In this document: positions 9,228-17,459 of the stretch, piece after piece
Layout of the letters: each line of letters opens with the position of its first letter
How positions within the stretch are numbered: the first letter of the stretch is position 1
DNA from: Bacillus mycoides
GTDB lineage: Bacteria > Bacillota > Bacilli > Bacillales > Bacillaceae_G
DNA: 64,000 bases
Assembly: GCF_001757995.1 (NCBI RefSeq)
Contig: NZ_LXLV01000058.1
Coordinates: 20,830-84,829, forward strand
Reading direction: 5' to 3'
Notes under the pieces: model-generated
The model's input: the letters and a program-made list of their open reading frames with translations, nothing else
What the model was told of the DNA's origin: nothing
Database searches by the model: none
Made by a program: the position numbers and the translations under genes

Positions 9228-10319
9228 CTAGTCTTCTACTTTCTCAAATAATAGAGCAAGACCTATTCCGCCTCCAATTCCTAATGTCGCAATTCCATAT
9301 TTCATAGACTCTCTTCTTGCCTGATAAAACAAACGTGTCACAAGCATAGCCCCAGATGCACCGTACGGATGACCGAGTGCAATTGCACCACCATTTACAT
9401 TTAATTTTTCATACGGAATTTTCAACTCCTTTGCACATGCCACAACTTTCGAAGCAAAGGCTTCATTTATTTCAAAATAATCTATGTCCTCTACTTTTAA
9501 ATTCATTTCATTTAATAATTTATTCACAGCATATATCGGACCAGTCCCTGGAAAATTTGGATCAACTCCAATTACAGCACTGTGAACAAACCGAAGAACA
9601 GGCTTATATCCTAATTTCCGAGCTTGCCCCTCTTCCATTACAAGAACAGCACATGCCCCATCATTTACACCACACGAATTACCTGCCGTCACCGTTCCAT
9701 TTTGTAAAAATACAGGTTTTGTTCTCTTAATCATTCTTTCATACTTCATTTCTCGCTTTATAGCTTCATCTAACAATCCATTAAGTGATAATATTTCTTC
9801 TTGTACATATCCTTTTTCTAACGCTTGTAGCGTCCGCTTATAACTAAGACAAGCATACTCGTCTTGCATTTCTCTCGTTATGTTATAACGCTCTGCAACA
9901 TATTCAGCCGCCAATCCCATATCAGGGTCTCCAATTGTTTCAGGTGAAAACCGCGCTCTATTTTGAAAAGGTGACGTACTTGTACTCTCTACTCCCCCTG
10001 CAATATAGCAATTACCGGCTCCGCCTTGAATAAAATGACATGCGGCGCGAATTGCCTCTAATCCAGCACCGCATTGCCGGTCAATCGTTACACCAGGTAT
10101 ATGATAACCAAGTCCCGCTTCTAAAGCAGATAATCTTGCAACATTACCTCCTGGTCCAATGACATTCCCTAATATGACATCATCCATTTCTCTCTCAATT
10201 CCTTTACTTAAAAATGCAAGGAGCGGCGCTACTAATTGCTGAACTTCATAATCTCTCAACATCCCATTTTTCTTGCCAATGGGCGTCCTTTTCGCTTCTA
10301 CAATAACTGCTCTATTCAT
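9228..10319 (-). CDS. yhfS: Thiolase-family protein (YhfS-like), second active-site Cys missing
   Basis: 363 residues. The nucleophilic Cys is present at residue 83 (RQCGAGLEA) and the catalytic His in ALGHPYGASG. The usual C-terminal CIGGG reads LGIGGG, so the second catalytic Cys is Gly. The ATG at 10319 follows AGGAGAAGG and overlaps the ligase stop by 8 bases, implying coupled translation. The order bioY-ligase-thiolase matches B. subtilis yhfU-yhfT-yhfS, a BirA-controlled unit. True acetyl-CoA acetyltransferase activity is uncertain. Confidence 0.85.
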   Translation of the reverse strand: MNRAVIVEAKRTPIGKKNGMLRDYEVQQLVAPLLAFLSKGIEREMDDVILGNVIGPGGNVARLSALEAGLGYHIPGVTIDRQCGAGLEAIRAACHFIQGGAGNCYIAGGVESTSTSPFQNRARFSPETIGDPDMGLAAEYVAERYNITREMQDEYACLSYKRTLQALEKGYVQEEILSLNGLLDEAIKREMKYERMIKRTKPVFLQNGTVTAGNSCGVNDGACAVLVMEEGQARKLGYKPVLRFVHSAVIGVDPNFPGTGPIYAVNKLLNEMNLKVEDIDYFEINEAFASKVVACAKELKIPYEKLNVNGGAIALGHPYGASGAMLVTRLFYQARRESMKYGIATLGIGGGIGLALLFEKVED

Positions 10320-11784
10320 GTACCTTCTCCTGATTTTCAATTATACTTTTTGCTGCAATGCGAGCTACTTTCCCGCTACTCGTATAAGGTATTTCATCTA
10401 CAAAATGCCATTCTTTCGGTATTTTAAAAGAGGATAATCGTTGTAAGCAATAACTCTTTAATTGTTGCTTCGTAGCACTTCCTTTTACGATAGCGACAGG
10501 CTTTTCACCCCAATAACTATCTTTTATACCAACAACAACAATTTCTTCAACAGCTGGGTGCGTATGTAACACACTTTCTATTTCTTCTGGAAAAATATTG
10601 ATTCCTCCAAATAAAATTATATTCTTCTCTCTACCAACAATATATATAAAGCCTTCTTCATCTTGATAGCCTACATCTCGCACTGTCATCCAGCCATCTG
10701 CAGTCAACTCTAGAGCTAAAACACCATCCAATATATAGCCCATAAAAAGCTGATCACTTCTCACATAAACAGTTCCTATTTCACCTATCTGTACTTGCTC
10801 TCCTGCTTCATTACATATTCGAACTTGTACATTATGACAAGGCTTCCCTACTGAAGTCGGCTTTCTTTCACTCTCTTCATCGATCAATGCCGTTACAAAA
10901 CTTAGCTCAGACGCACCATAAAACTCATATCTTTTTGCATAAGGAAACATATTCTTCATCTTTTCTTTCGCTTCAGCTTCCCATTTCGCTCCTGACGAAA
11001 TAATTTTCATTTCCCTTTCAATTACTTTATTTTCTTTATACAAAGACTCAAGCATTGTAGGGACTGTATACATTACAGAAATATTCTCTATCTTTAGACT
11101 AGATAACACTTGAACTGGTACAAACTTTCTCATTATGTGTACCGTTTGTCCTAAAAATAATGCACTTATTGCTCCATATAGGAACAAAGAATGGACAAGC
11201 GTTCCAGCTATTAAAATAGAATCTTCCTTTTTCATATGAAAGTCATGTACATTACAATCAAAACTATGAACCCACGATTGTTGTGCACGTAAAAATGCTT
11301 TTGCCCTTCCAGTCGATCCTGATGTAAATCCCATATAAAAAGGAGCGTTTTGTACATTTTCTACAGGATGATATGTAGGAAGATAGTTCTCAATCATTTC
11401 TTTCCATTCTTCAATCTCAATAACCCTTCCTTCTTCGCAGGATATATCACTAAGCCTATACTGCTCTGCCACAATAATCTCCGGTTTACTAATCGCTATT
11501 CTTTCTTTAAGTTCATCTCGTTTCCATTTTATATCTAGCGGCACACAAACCCATCCAGCCATTGCGGAACCCGCAAATATTTGTAAAAACTCAGTACAAT
11601 TTTCTAATACAATTGCTACTGTTTTATTCTTCGAGTCTTTTTCATTCAACCAGTTTGCTACTTTACAAACTGACTCGAACCAATCTTTATATGTTAACAC
11701 TCTATCCTTGTCTTTAATCGCTATTTTATTTGGTTGTAAAGAGGCATACTTTTTGTATTCTTTTGTAATCCCTATATGTGACAT
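10312..11784 (-). CDS. yhfT: AMP-forming acyl-CoA ligase (YhfT-like)
   Basis: 490 residues of the ANL superfamily. The P-loop-like MGFTSGSTGRAKAF, the YGASE motif, the RDVGYQDEEGFIYIVGREK hinge region and the C-terminal PYTSSGKVAR catalytic lysine are present. It should activate a carboxylic acid as acyl-AMP and then acyl-CoA; the acid is unknown. It sits between bioY and the thiolase-like gene, as in B. subtilis yhfUTS. A hairpin with a T run separates it from bioY, so its level probably depends on read-through. A pimelate or fatty-acid substrate connected with biotin is inference. Confidence 0.87.
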   Translation of the reverse strand: MSHIGITKEYKKYASLQPNKIAIKDKDRVLTYKDWFESVCKVANWLNEKDSKNKTVAIVLENCTEFLQIFAGSAMAGWVCVPLDIKWKRDELKERIAISKPEIIVAEQYRLSDISCEEGRVIEIEEWKEMIENYLPTYHPVENVQNAPFYMGFTSGSTGRAKAFLRAQQSWVHSFDCNVHDFHMKKEDSILIAGTLVHSLFLYGAISALFLGQTVHIMRKFVPVQVLSSLKIENISVMYTVPTMLESLYKENKVIEREMKIISSGAKWEAEAKEKMKNMFPYAKRYEFYGASELSFVTALIDEESERKPTSVGKPCHNVQVRICNEAGEQVQIGEIGTVYVRSDQLFMGYILDGVLALELTADGWMTVRDVGYQDEEGFIYIVGREKNIILFGGINIFPEEIESVLHTHPAVEEIVVVGIKDSYWGEKPVAIVKGSATKQQLKSYCLQRLSSFKIPKEWHFVDEIPYTSSGKVARIAAKSIIENQEKVHE

Positions 11785-11802
11785 CCTTTCTTTACAAAAT
11801 AA

Positions 11803-11839
11803 TAAAAAGAAACACGCGCGTAACGTGTTTCTCCTTTTT
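11803..11839 (-). terminator. Intrinsic terminator between bioY and the ligase
   Basis: On the minus strand GAAACACG pairs with CGTGTTTC around a 7-base loop, followed by TTTTTATT. It lies inside the bioY-yhfT-yhfS unit. Confidence 0.75.
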
Positions 11840-11840
11840 C

Positions 11841-12416
11841 TTATCCTGCATTTGTAATTTTTTTATTCTTCAAAGCAGGCGTAATAATATGTTTCAATGA
11901 GCGATGTAACCTTGTCACAAGAATCGCTGCTATAATCGCTTTTATGCAATCACCTGGTAAAAATACGACACTTACTTTCATCGTTTCCCATACGGAAATA
12001 TCCATTACGAAAGCTTGTACAATGATACCAAATACATAAACTACGAAAATACCACCAATTATATTAATACATAATACTTTTATAATAGAAACTTCACGTA
12101 AACGCTCAATGAAATAACCAATTACAAATGCTCCTACAATATAACCAAGTAAATATCCTGCACTTGGCCCAACAAATACGCCTGGACCCCCGCGTCCACC
12201 CGCAAGTAATGGTGCTCCAACTCCAACTATAAGTAAGAAAATAAGTTGACTTAATGCACCAAGACGTGAGCCTAACAGCCCACCAGCAAGCATAACACCA
12301 AGTGATTGTAATGTAATTGGAACTGGTGTGATAGAAAGAGCAATCGGAGGAATTAAGCCTAGCACTCCCATAATCGAACTAAATAAAGCGACGAAAACTA
12401 AGTTTTTTGTATTCAT
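11841..12416 (-). CDS. bioY: Biotin transporter BioY (ECF S component)
   Basis: 191 residues and about six membrane helices. The BioY signature is clear: GSRLGALSQ, then LAGGRGGPGVFVGPSAGY. BioY is the membrane biotin-binding subunit of an energy-coupling-factor importer; no EcfA/EcfT genes are in the window, so it would use the shared module. The ATG at 12416 follows TAGGAG. Two BirA-type palindromes and a near-consensus promoter lie just upstream. It resembles YhfU (BioY2) of B. subtilis by context. Confidence 0.95.
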   Translation of the reverse strand: MNTKNLVFVALFSSIMGVLGLIPPIALSITPVPITLQSLGVMLAGGLLGSRLGALSQLIFLLIVGVGAPLLAGGRGGPGVFVGPSAGYLLGYIVGAFVIGYFIERLREVSIIKVLCINIIGGIFVVYVFGIIVQAFVMDISVWETMKVSVVFLPGDCIKAIIAAILVTRLHRSLKHIITPALKNKKITNAG

Positions 12417-12432
12417 GTTTGCTTCTCCTATT

Positions 12433-12461
12433 TGTAAACTTAAATTAGATTTTAGATAACA
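12433..12461. promoter_or_regulatory. Second BirA-like palindrome, in the bioY leader
   Basis: TGTAAAC-N15-GATAACA, an imperfect dyad with the same spacing as the main operator, lying between the expected bioY start point and its ribosome site. Weaker than the upstream copy. Confidence 0.45.
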
Positions 12462-12474
12462 TATTACAGGAGTT

Positions 12475-12503
12475 ATATTATCTTTCTATCCGCCTTTTGT
12501 CAA
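12475..12503 (-). promoter_or_regulatory. Sigma-A promoter of bioY
   Basis: Minus strand TTGACA (12498-12503), 17-base spacer, TATAAT-like TAATAT (12475-12480). Its -35 hexamer lies inside the BirA-like operator. Confidence 0.85.
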
Positions 12504-12527
12504 CCTTATTCACACACAAGTTTACAA
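12497..12527. promoter_or_regulatory. BirA operator overlapping the bioY promoter
   Basis: TTGTCAAC-N15-GTTTACAA, an inverted repeat with one asymmetric position. It fits the Firmicutes BirA consensus of two TTGTNAAC-type half sites about 15 bases apart, and overlaps the -35 element. Binding by the biotin-AMP-loaded BirA repressor would block transcription. Confidence 0.8.
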
Positions 12528-12539
12528 ATATAGATTCAA

Positions 12540-14153
12540 TTATTTCTCTTTATGCAAATGCTCAAGTTCTTTCCGAAGCGCCTGTTTTAAAAACTTCCCA
12601 ACAGATGTTTTCGGAATTTCCTCCATAAATACAATATCGTCTGGTAACCACCACTTCGCAAACTGTGGTTTTAAAAATTCATATAGTTCTTCTTTTGTAA
12701 CAGTGCTATTTTTCTTTTGTACAACGCAGGCAACTGGACGCTCTTGCCACTGCGGGTGTGGAATTGCAACGACAGCCGCTTCAAATATAGCGTCATGTGC
12801 CATTAGAGCATTTTCAAGGTCAACTGAGGAAATCCATTCTCCCCCGCTTTTAATAACATCCTTCGTACGATCAACAATCTTTACGCACCCTTCCTCGTCA
12901 ACCGTAACGACATCTCCTGTATATAACCAACCATCACGAAAGCCTTCGACAGTACGCTCATCGTTATAATAGCTTGCAGCGATCCATGGCGCTCGTAAAC
13001 ATAGTTCTCCCATCTCCGTACCATCCCACTTCACTTCACCATTTGTACCGACTACTTTCATCTCTACACCAGGAACAAGATATCCTTGCTTCGATCTTAT
13101 CTCAAGTTGTTCTTCATACGCCAAATCTGTTTCATAGCTTTTTAGACGTGCAAGCGTTACGAGTGGACTCGTTTCAGTCATGCCATATGCATGTACGAAA
13201 GGAACATTATATTTTTGCTCAAACGCTTTAATAACGCTTTTCGGTGCAGCTGCGCCTCCGCATAGTAATCTCGTTATACTAGATAAATCATAACTATTAT
13301 TTTCTAACTCTTGTAAAACACCGAGCCAAATTGTCGGCACACCTGCAGCTATCGTTACTTTTTCAGTTTGAATCATTTCTAATAAAATTTTCGGCGTAAA
13401 CATCGGCCCCGGAAGAACTTGTTTTGCCCCAAACCAAGTAGCCGCAAAAGGAAGTCCCCAAGCGTTCACATGAAACATTGGCACAATAGCCATTGCTGCA
13501 TCACTTTCCGATAAAGCTGTCGTATCCGCTAATCCGAGTGCCATACAGTGCAACACTGTACTACGATGTGTATAAACAACACCTTTCGGATTCCCTGTAG
13601 TCGCTGACGTATAACACATACCAGCAGGTGTATTTTCATCAATATCTTTAACGAATTGGAAATTTGGGTCGCCTTCTTCTAAAAGTTTCTCATAATGATA
13701 TACAGGCTGAAGTGTAGTTTTTGGGAGCTCATCTTTATCAGTCATAATAATGTATGCTTGTACAGTCGATAATTCCGACTGGATATTCTCAATGAGTGGC
13801 ACAAGATCTTCATCAATAAGTAAAATACGATTTTCTGCATGTTGAATAATGTATGAAATATGTTGAGGAGATAAACGAATATTAATTGTGTGTAATACGG
13901 AAGCAATACCTGGAATAGCAAAATATGCCTCCACATGTCGATGATGATTCCACGCTAACGTTCCTATGCGCTCGCCTTCTTTAATTCCAAGCTTTTTTAA
14001 CGCACTTGAAAGTCTTCTTGTCCTTTCCCCTAGCTGCTTATACGTTAATGTCGTAACTGTATCATGTGTCCGTGAAATGATTTCTTTCTTTGGGAATAGT
14101 TTTTCTGCCCTTTCCATCATAGAACTAATTGTTAGAGGTACATTCATCATCAT
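12540..14153 (-). CDS. Long- or medium-chain fatty-acid-CoA ligase
   Basis: 537 residues, ANL superfamily. Motifs: CYTSATTGNPKGVVYTH, YGMTETSP, LYTGDVVTVDEEG, VDRTKDVIKSGGEWIS and PKTSVGKFLK with the catalytic lysine. The sequence resembles the AlkK/LcfB group that makes acyl-CoA for beta-oxidation. ATGATGATG offers three starts after GGGAGGATG; the first is used here. It ends 13 bases before the BirA operator of bioY, so it may also contribute read-through into that unit. Chain-length preference is not visible. Confidence 0.9.
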   Translation of the reverse strand: MMMNVPLTISSMMERAEKLFPKKEIISRTHDTVTTLTYKQLGERTRRLSSALKKLGIKEGERIGTLAWNHHRHVEAYFAIPGIASVLHTINIRLSPQHISYIIQHAENRILLIDEDLVPLIENIQSELSTVQAYIIMTDKDELPKTTLQPVYHYEKLLEEGDPNFQFVKDIDENTPAGMCYTSATTGNPKGVVYTHRSTVLHCMALGLADTTALSESDAAMAIVPMFHVNAWGLPFAATWFGAKQVLPGPMFTPKILLEMIQTEKVTIAAGVPTIWLGVLQELENNSYDLSSITRLLCGGAAAPKSVIKAFEQKYNVPFVHAYGMTETSPLVTLARLKSYETDLAYEEQLEIRSKQGYLVPGVEMKVVGTNGEVKWDGTEMGELCLRAPWIAASYYNDERTVEGFRDGWLYTGDVVTVDEEGCVKIVDRTKDVIKSGGEWISSVDLENALMAHDAIFEAAVVAIPHPQWQERPVACVVQKKNSTVTKEELYEFLKPQFAKWWLPDDIVFMEEIPKTSVGKFLKQALRKELEHLHKEK

Positions 14154-14232
14154 ATTGTTTACATCCTCCCTTTAAAGCGTTTTCATTTTGTTCATTATAA
14201 CAGAATTCTACAAATAATTACGACACTTTTCT

Positions 14233-14274
14233 GTATTTTCTGAATTATTTCTTTGGAAATAATTCAGAAAATAC
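14233..14274. repeat. Perfect 19-bp inverted repeat, no T run
   Basis: GTATTTTCTGAATTATTTC and its exact complement flank a 4-base TTTG loop. It lies between the ABC permease stop and the lcfA-like start. No T run follows on either strand. Each arm holds a CodY-like TTCAGAAAAT segment. Confidence 0.85.
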
Positions 14275-14288
14275 TAGGAGAAAATCTA

Positions 14289-14939
14289 CTAAAATTCCTT
14301 CTTACGATATATAAATACCGAAATAAAAAAAGAAAAGATATATATGATAACGCCAAATATTGTATATAGAATTGAAACGTATACAGATGAATTTAAATTT
14401 GATATTGGAAATTGTTCTATTAGATAGCCAATTACACTTTGTAATCCAAAATAAGTAACAAGTCCCCCGCATGCGCCTCCAATTGTAATAGCATCAGATT
14501 TTTCTGCTCCAAAAACATAGAGGAGTGGATAGGCTATTGCTCCGGCATTCAGAATGATGAAAGTCCCTAAAGAAACACTCTTAAATATACCATCATCAAT
14601 TGGTGTATCTGAAACTAAACCATATACATAAAATATGCCATAAGATAATAAGGTACCAATAATTACAACTAAAAAATAGAAAAAGTAGTGACTTTGCACA
14701 ATATTACTTCTAGTAACTGGTAAAGTAAGTACATATTTTTCATAACCCGACTTACTCTCATATTTAATAACTTCAAGTGCAGGAATCGCAGCAAATAAGA
14801 TAATGAACGTAGCAATTAAACGGTACATTGAAGCATCACCAAAATAAAAAACGAATCCCGCTCCCAATATCGCTATTCCCATGAACGTAAAAAAAGTTCG
14901 ATACACTAGGTAATAGTTTGTCAATAATAAACCTCTCAT
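14289..14939 (-). CDS. ABC-2 type membrane permease
   Basis: 216 residues with six hydrophobic segments and short loops. It starts directly after the ATPase stop (TAAATG), so the two are coupled. Permeases of this BcrA/NatA-like architecture export lipids, peptides or ions; the substrate is unknown. Its ribosome site (GAGGAGTG) lies inside the ATPase 3' end. Confidence 0.85.
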   Translation of the reverse strand: MRGLLLTNYYLVYRTFFTFMGIAILGAGFVFYFGDASMYRLIATFIILFAAIPALEVIKYESKSGYEKYVLTLPVTRSNIVQSHYFFYFLVVIIGTLLSYGIFYVYGLVSDTPIDDGIFKSVSLGTFIILNAGAIAYPLLYVFGAEKSDAITIGGACGGLVTYFGLQSVIGYLIEQFPISNLNSSVYVSILYTIFGVIIYIFSFFISVFIYRKKEF

Positions 14940-15791
14940 TTATTTTTCACTCCTCGTTAATAAGACACTCATTTCTTCTATCGAGATGGTTCTATGAGCA
15001 ATCCCACTTGGTAATTTATGTACATCTGATACGAGTACATTGAAATAAGAACCATGGTTCCTCTTTGCCACAACTATATCTTTGTTGATTAAAGTTAGTT
15101 GTTCCACGTCAACATCTACAATGGCGTAACTGTCCAAAACCTTATCTTTTTCTTCATTCAATAAAATTTCTCCATCTTTTATAATGATAAGGTGGCTAGC
15201 TATTTTTTCTACATCACTCATAATATGAGAAGAAAGTAATATACCACCATTACTTTTACTCACAAAACTTTTTAATTCCTCTAAAACGCCCTCCCTAGAT
15301 GAGGGATCAAGACCTCCCGTCGCTTCATCTAGGATTAATAATTTTGCATTATGCGACAGCGCAATAGCTATAGAGAGTTTCATTGACATCCCACGTGAGA
15401 ATCCACCTACTTTTTCATTGGTAGGTAAAGAGAAAGAATTAACTAATCGATAAAAATTTTCCCTATCCCAAGATTCAAACATCTTTTCAAAAACCTTATT
15501 TAGTTGTTTTATTGTAAGATGAGCTGGTAGATTCATTGCTTCAAATACGACTCCTATCTTTTCCTTAATCTTGGCATATTTACTTATATTTTCTTCACCA
15601 AATATTTTTACTGTACCGCTATCTTTAGAAATTAATTCTAGTACTGTTTTAAAGGTTGTTGATTTTCCAGCCCCATTATCACCAATGAATCCAACAATTG
15701 ATCCAGGCGGCACATTGAAGGAAACATCTCTTAAAACAACTTTGTTTCCAAATGATTTACTTAAATTTTCAATTTCTAGAAGATTTGACAT
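14940..15791 (-). CDS. ABC transporter ATP-binding protein
   Basis: 283 residues. Walker A GDNGAGKST, signature region GGFSRGMSMKL (SRGM replaces the canonical SGGQ), Walker B LLILDEATGGLDP and the H-loop SSHIMSDVEKIASH are present. The C-terminal 80 residues are the variable region typical of BcrA-like exporters. Two adjacent ATGs follow AGGAG; the second, at 15791, has better spacing. It forms one unit with the permease and follows the HTH gene. Confidence 0.9.
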   Translation of the reverse strand: MSNLLEIENLSKSFGNKVVLRDVSFNVPPGSIVGFIGDNGAGKSTTFKTVLELISKDSGTVKIFGEENISKYAKIKEKIGVVFEAMNLPAHLTIKQLNKVFEKMFESWDRENFYRLVNSFSLPTNEKVGGFSRGMSMKLSIAIALSHNAKLLILDEATGGLDPSSREGVLEELKSFVSKSNGGILLSSHIMSDVEKIASHLIIIKDGEILLNEEKDKVLDSYAIVDVDVEQLTLINKDIVVAKRNHGSYFNVLVSDVHKLPSGIAHRTISIEEMSVLLTRSEK

Positions 15792-15837
15792 CATTACACT
15801 CCTATCTTAACTTTTAATAAAAATATGTTTTCTCCTA

Positions 15838-16626
15838 TTAAAAATTATCCACTTTTTCTCTCACTTTCTTTTTTAGTTTGAAAATAATACGATTACTATA
15901 TTCTTTATTTTCTACTAAAATCCGATACGTCTCTAACACTCCTAAAACACGAACAAAAAGATAAAACCCGATAGCAATAAGTACAACACAATAAGGATAA
16001 TACTGCACGAGCTCTCCTGAAGTAATTCGTTTTTTCTCAAATAAAAATGGTATCGCTCCTGCTGCTATGAAACAAAATCCAACGATCACTACTGCAGCAT
16101 ACTTCTTTTTAATAGTCGCATATCTTTTTGTCAATTCTTTTAAAAAGTTTGGATCAAATAGTAATTCTTCTTTTTTTAATACATTGTATCGACTCTCTTC
16201 TATCGTTACAGGTACCATCATCGCTCCAATTCCAAGGACAGCAATAATAATTACAAGGAATGTAGACATTGTTATATCTTCTTTAAATAATAAATACGGT
16301 ATTGTAGATAAAATAAGCAAACTAAACCCTAACGCGATATATTTAGAAATTTTTTGCCCATATACGATATACCCTTCTGCCATTTCTTTACTTACATAAT
16401 ATCCATGCTCCTTTTCATTACTTTGCTCAGCAGTTTCTTTTAATAAATAATCAAGCGATACTTCAAATACATTTCCAATCATTATTAGCTTTTCAGTTTC
16501 AGGAAAACCTTGACCGTTTTCCCATTTACTAACCGCTTGCCTTGTCGTGTTTAATTTCTCAGCTAACGCTTCTTGAGAAAGGCCTTTTTCCTTTCTTAAT
16601 TTAAATAACTTTTCACCAAATCCCAT
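15838..16626 (-). CDS. XRE-type HTH regulator with membrane C-terminus
   Basis: 262 residues. Residues 1-60 are a Cro/C1-type helix-turn-helix (LRKEKGLSQEALAEKLNTTRQAVSKWENG). The remainder has four to five hydrophobic segments, so the regulator is probably anchored in the membrane. The ATG at 16626 follows AGGGGG; upstream in-frame residues from 16710 lack a ribosome site. It precedes the ABC genes on the same strand by 46 bases and may control them in response to a membrane signal, which is inference. Confidence 0.88.
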   Translation of the reverse strand: MGFGEKLFKLRKEKGLSQEALAEKLNTTRQAVSKWENGQGFPETEKLIMIGNVFEVSLDYLLKETAEQSNEKEHGYYVSKEMAEGYIVYGQKISKYIALGFSLLILSTIPYLLFKEDITMSTFLVIIIAVLGIGAMMVPVTIEESRYNVLKKEELLFDPNFLKELTKRYATIKKKYAAVVIVGFCFIAAGAIPFLFEKKRITSGELVQYYPYCVVLIAIGFYLFVRVLGVLETYRILVENKEYSNRIIFKLKKKVREKVDNF

Positions 16627-16844
16627 ATGTGTGTCCCCCTTTGTTTTCTTAACTAAATTGTATGTAAACATTGCTCTTATCTCTATCTTCCTGCGGTTGC
16701 ACTTTGTCAACTTACGGTTGCGATTATGTTATATAGCCGTTTTGTATACGATTCAGCTGTTTTTCTTCTATGATTATGGCGTTAATAAAATAATTACTTT
16801 TAATGACCAATTATAACAATTAAAGGTAATTATTGTTATATAAA

Positions 16845-16880
16845 TAAAAACTCCTTTATTCATTTAAAGGAGTTTTTAAT
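16845..16880. terminator. Hairpin at the end of the broken acetyltransferase
   Basis: AAAAACTCCTTTA pairs with TAAAGGAGTTTTT; the truncated GNAT frame stops inside it. Confidence 0.8.
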
Positions 16881-17108
16881 ATGAAATATTTCAAGAGGAG
16901 CTACTTTTTCTTCCTCATACCCGCTCACAATTTTTTCTATATATTTTTGTGTGTCATGTAACGATTGATGAGCATCCCATACAGTATACGTTGACATCTC
17001 TTTATCTACGGCATACTCATATATATGTAAAATATCACTCATATCAATTTTTCTTAAGATAAGACGTTCTGTATACAACGTTGGATACGACCACTTCTCA
17101 ACAATCAT
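16860..17108 (-). pseudogene. Truncated GNAT acetyltransferase (N-terminal part only)
   Basis: 82 codons starting MIVEKWSYPTLYTERLILRKIDMSD, a typical RimJ/RimL-type GNAT N-terminus followed by the first helices. A whole domain needs about 160-180 residues; the acetyl-CoA-binding (Q/R)xxGx(G/A) motif is absent. The frame runs into a terminator hairpin and stops, and no continuation is visible beyond it, so the 3' half looks deleted. The start overlaps the zinc-ribbon stop (ATGA). Confidence 0.75.
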
Positions 17109-17308
17109 AACGGCTTTTGTTTAAACTTTTCATAATTTCGTACTTTTAATGAGAGAATATGGCCACAATCCGTACAAATATAAGCATCTACTGGCGATGA
17201 TGTGAACATCGTTTCCTTTTTCCGTATTTGTGCATATCCGACAAACTCACCTTCTCCTATGTTTTGAGAACCACAATTAGGGCATGTCTGCACGCCTTTC
17301 TGTTTCAT
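17105..17308 (-). CDS. Small zinc-ribbon protein
   Basis: 67 residues with two knuckles, CPNCGSQ (near residue 9) and CTDCGH (near residue 46), enough for one zinc ribbon. The ATG at 17308 follows AAAGGTGG. It is translationally coupled to the downstream GNAT fragment (ATGA overlap). The function is unknown. Confidence 0.8.
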   Translation of the reverse strand: MKQKGVQTCPNCGSQNIGEGEFVGYAQIRKKETMFTSSPVDAYICTDCGHILSLKVRNYEKFKQKPL

Positions 17309-17459
17309 GAGAGCACCACCTTTAATCTGTTTCCACTCCCTTCGACAGTTCACTTCCATTTCCCTTCCAAAAAACCTCTTATTCTCTTACATTTCAACAG
17401 GAATCCTATTAGAAAAATCGTATATATACTACGAATATATTTTTTTATGGAGGAATTTT

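Noticed and set aside
13742-13936. 64-codon minus-strand frame inside the acyl-CoA ligase gene
   Set aside because: Out-of-frame shadow in a clear ligase.
17307-17459. 51-codon N-terminal extension of the GNAT gene
   Set aside because: A strong ribosome site and ATG at 17460 define the start; the extension is non-protein-like and overlaps the divergent gene's leader.
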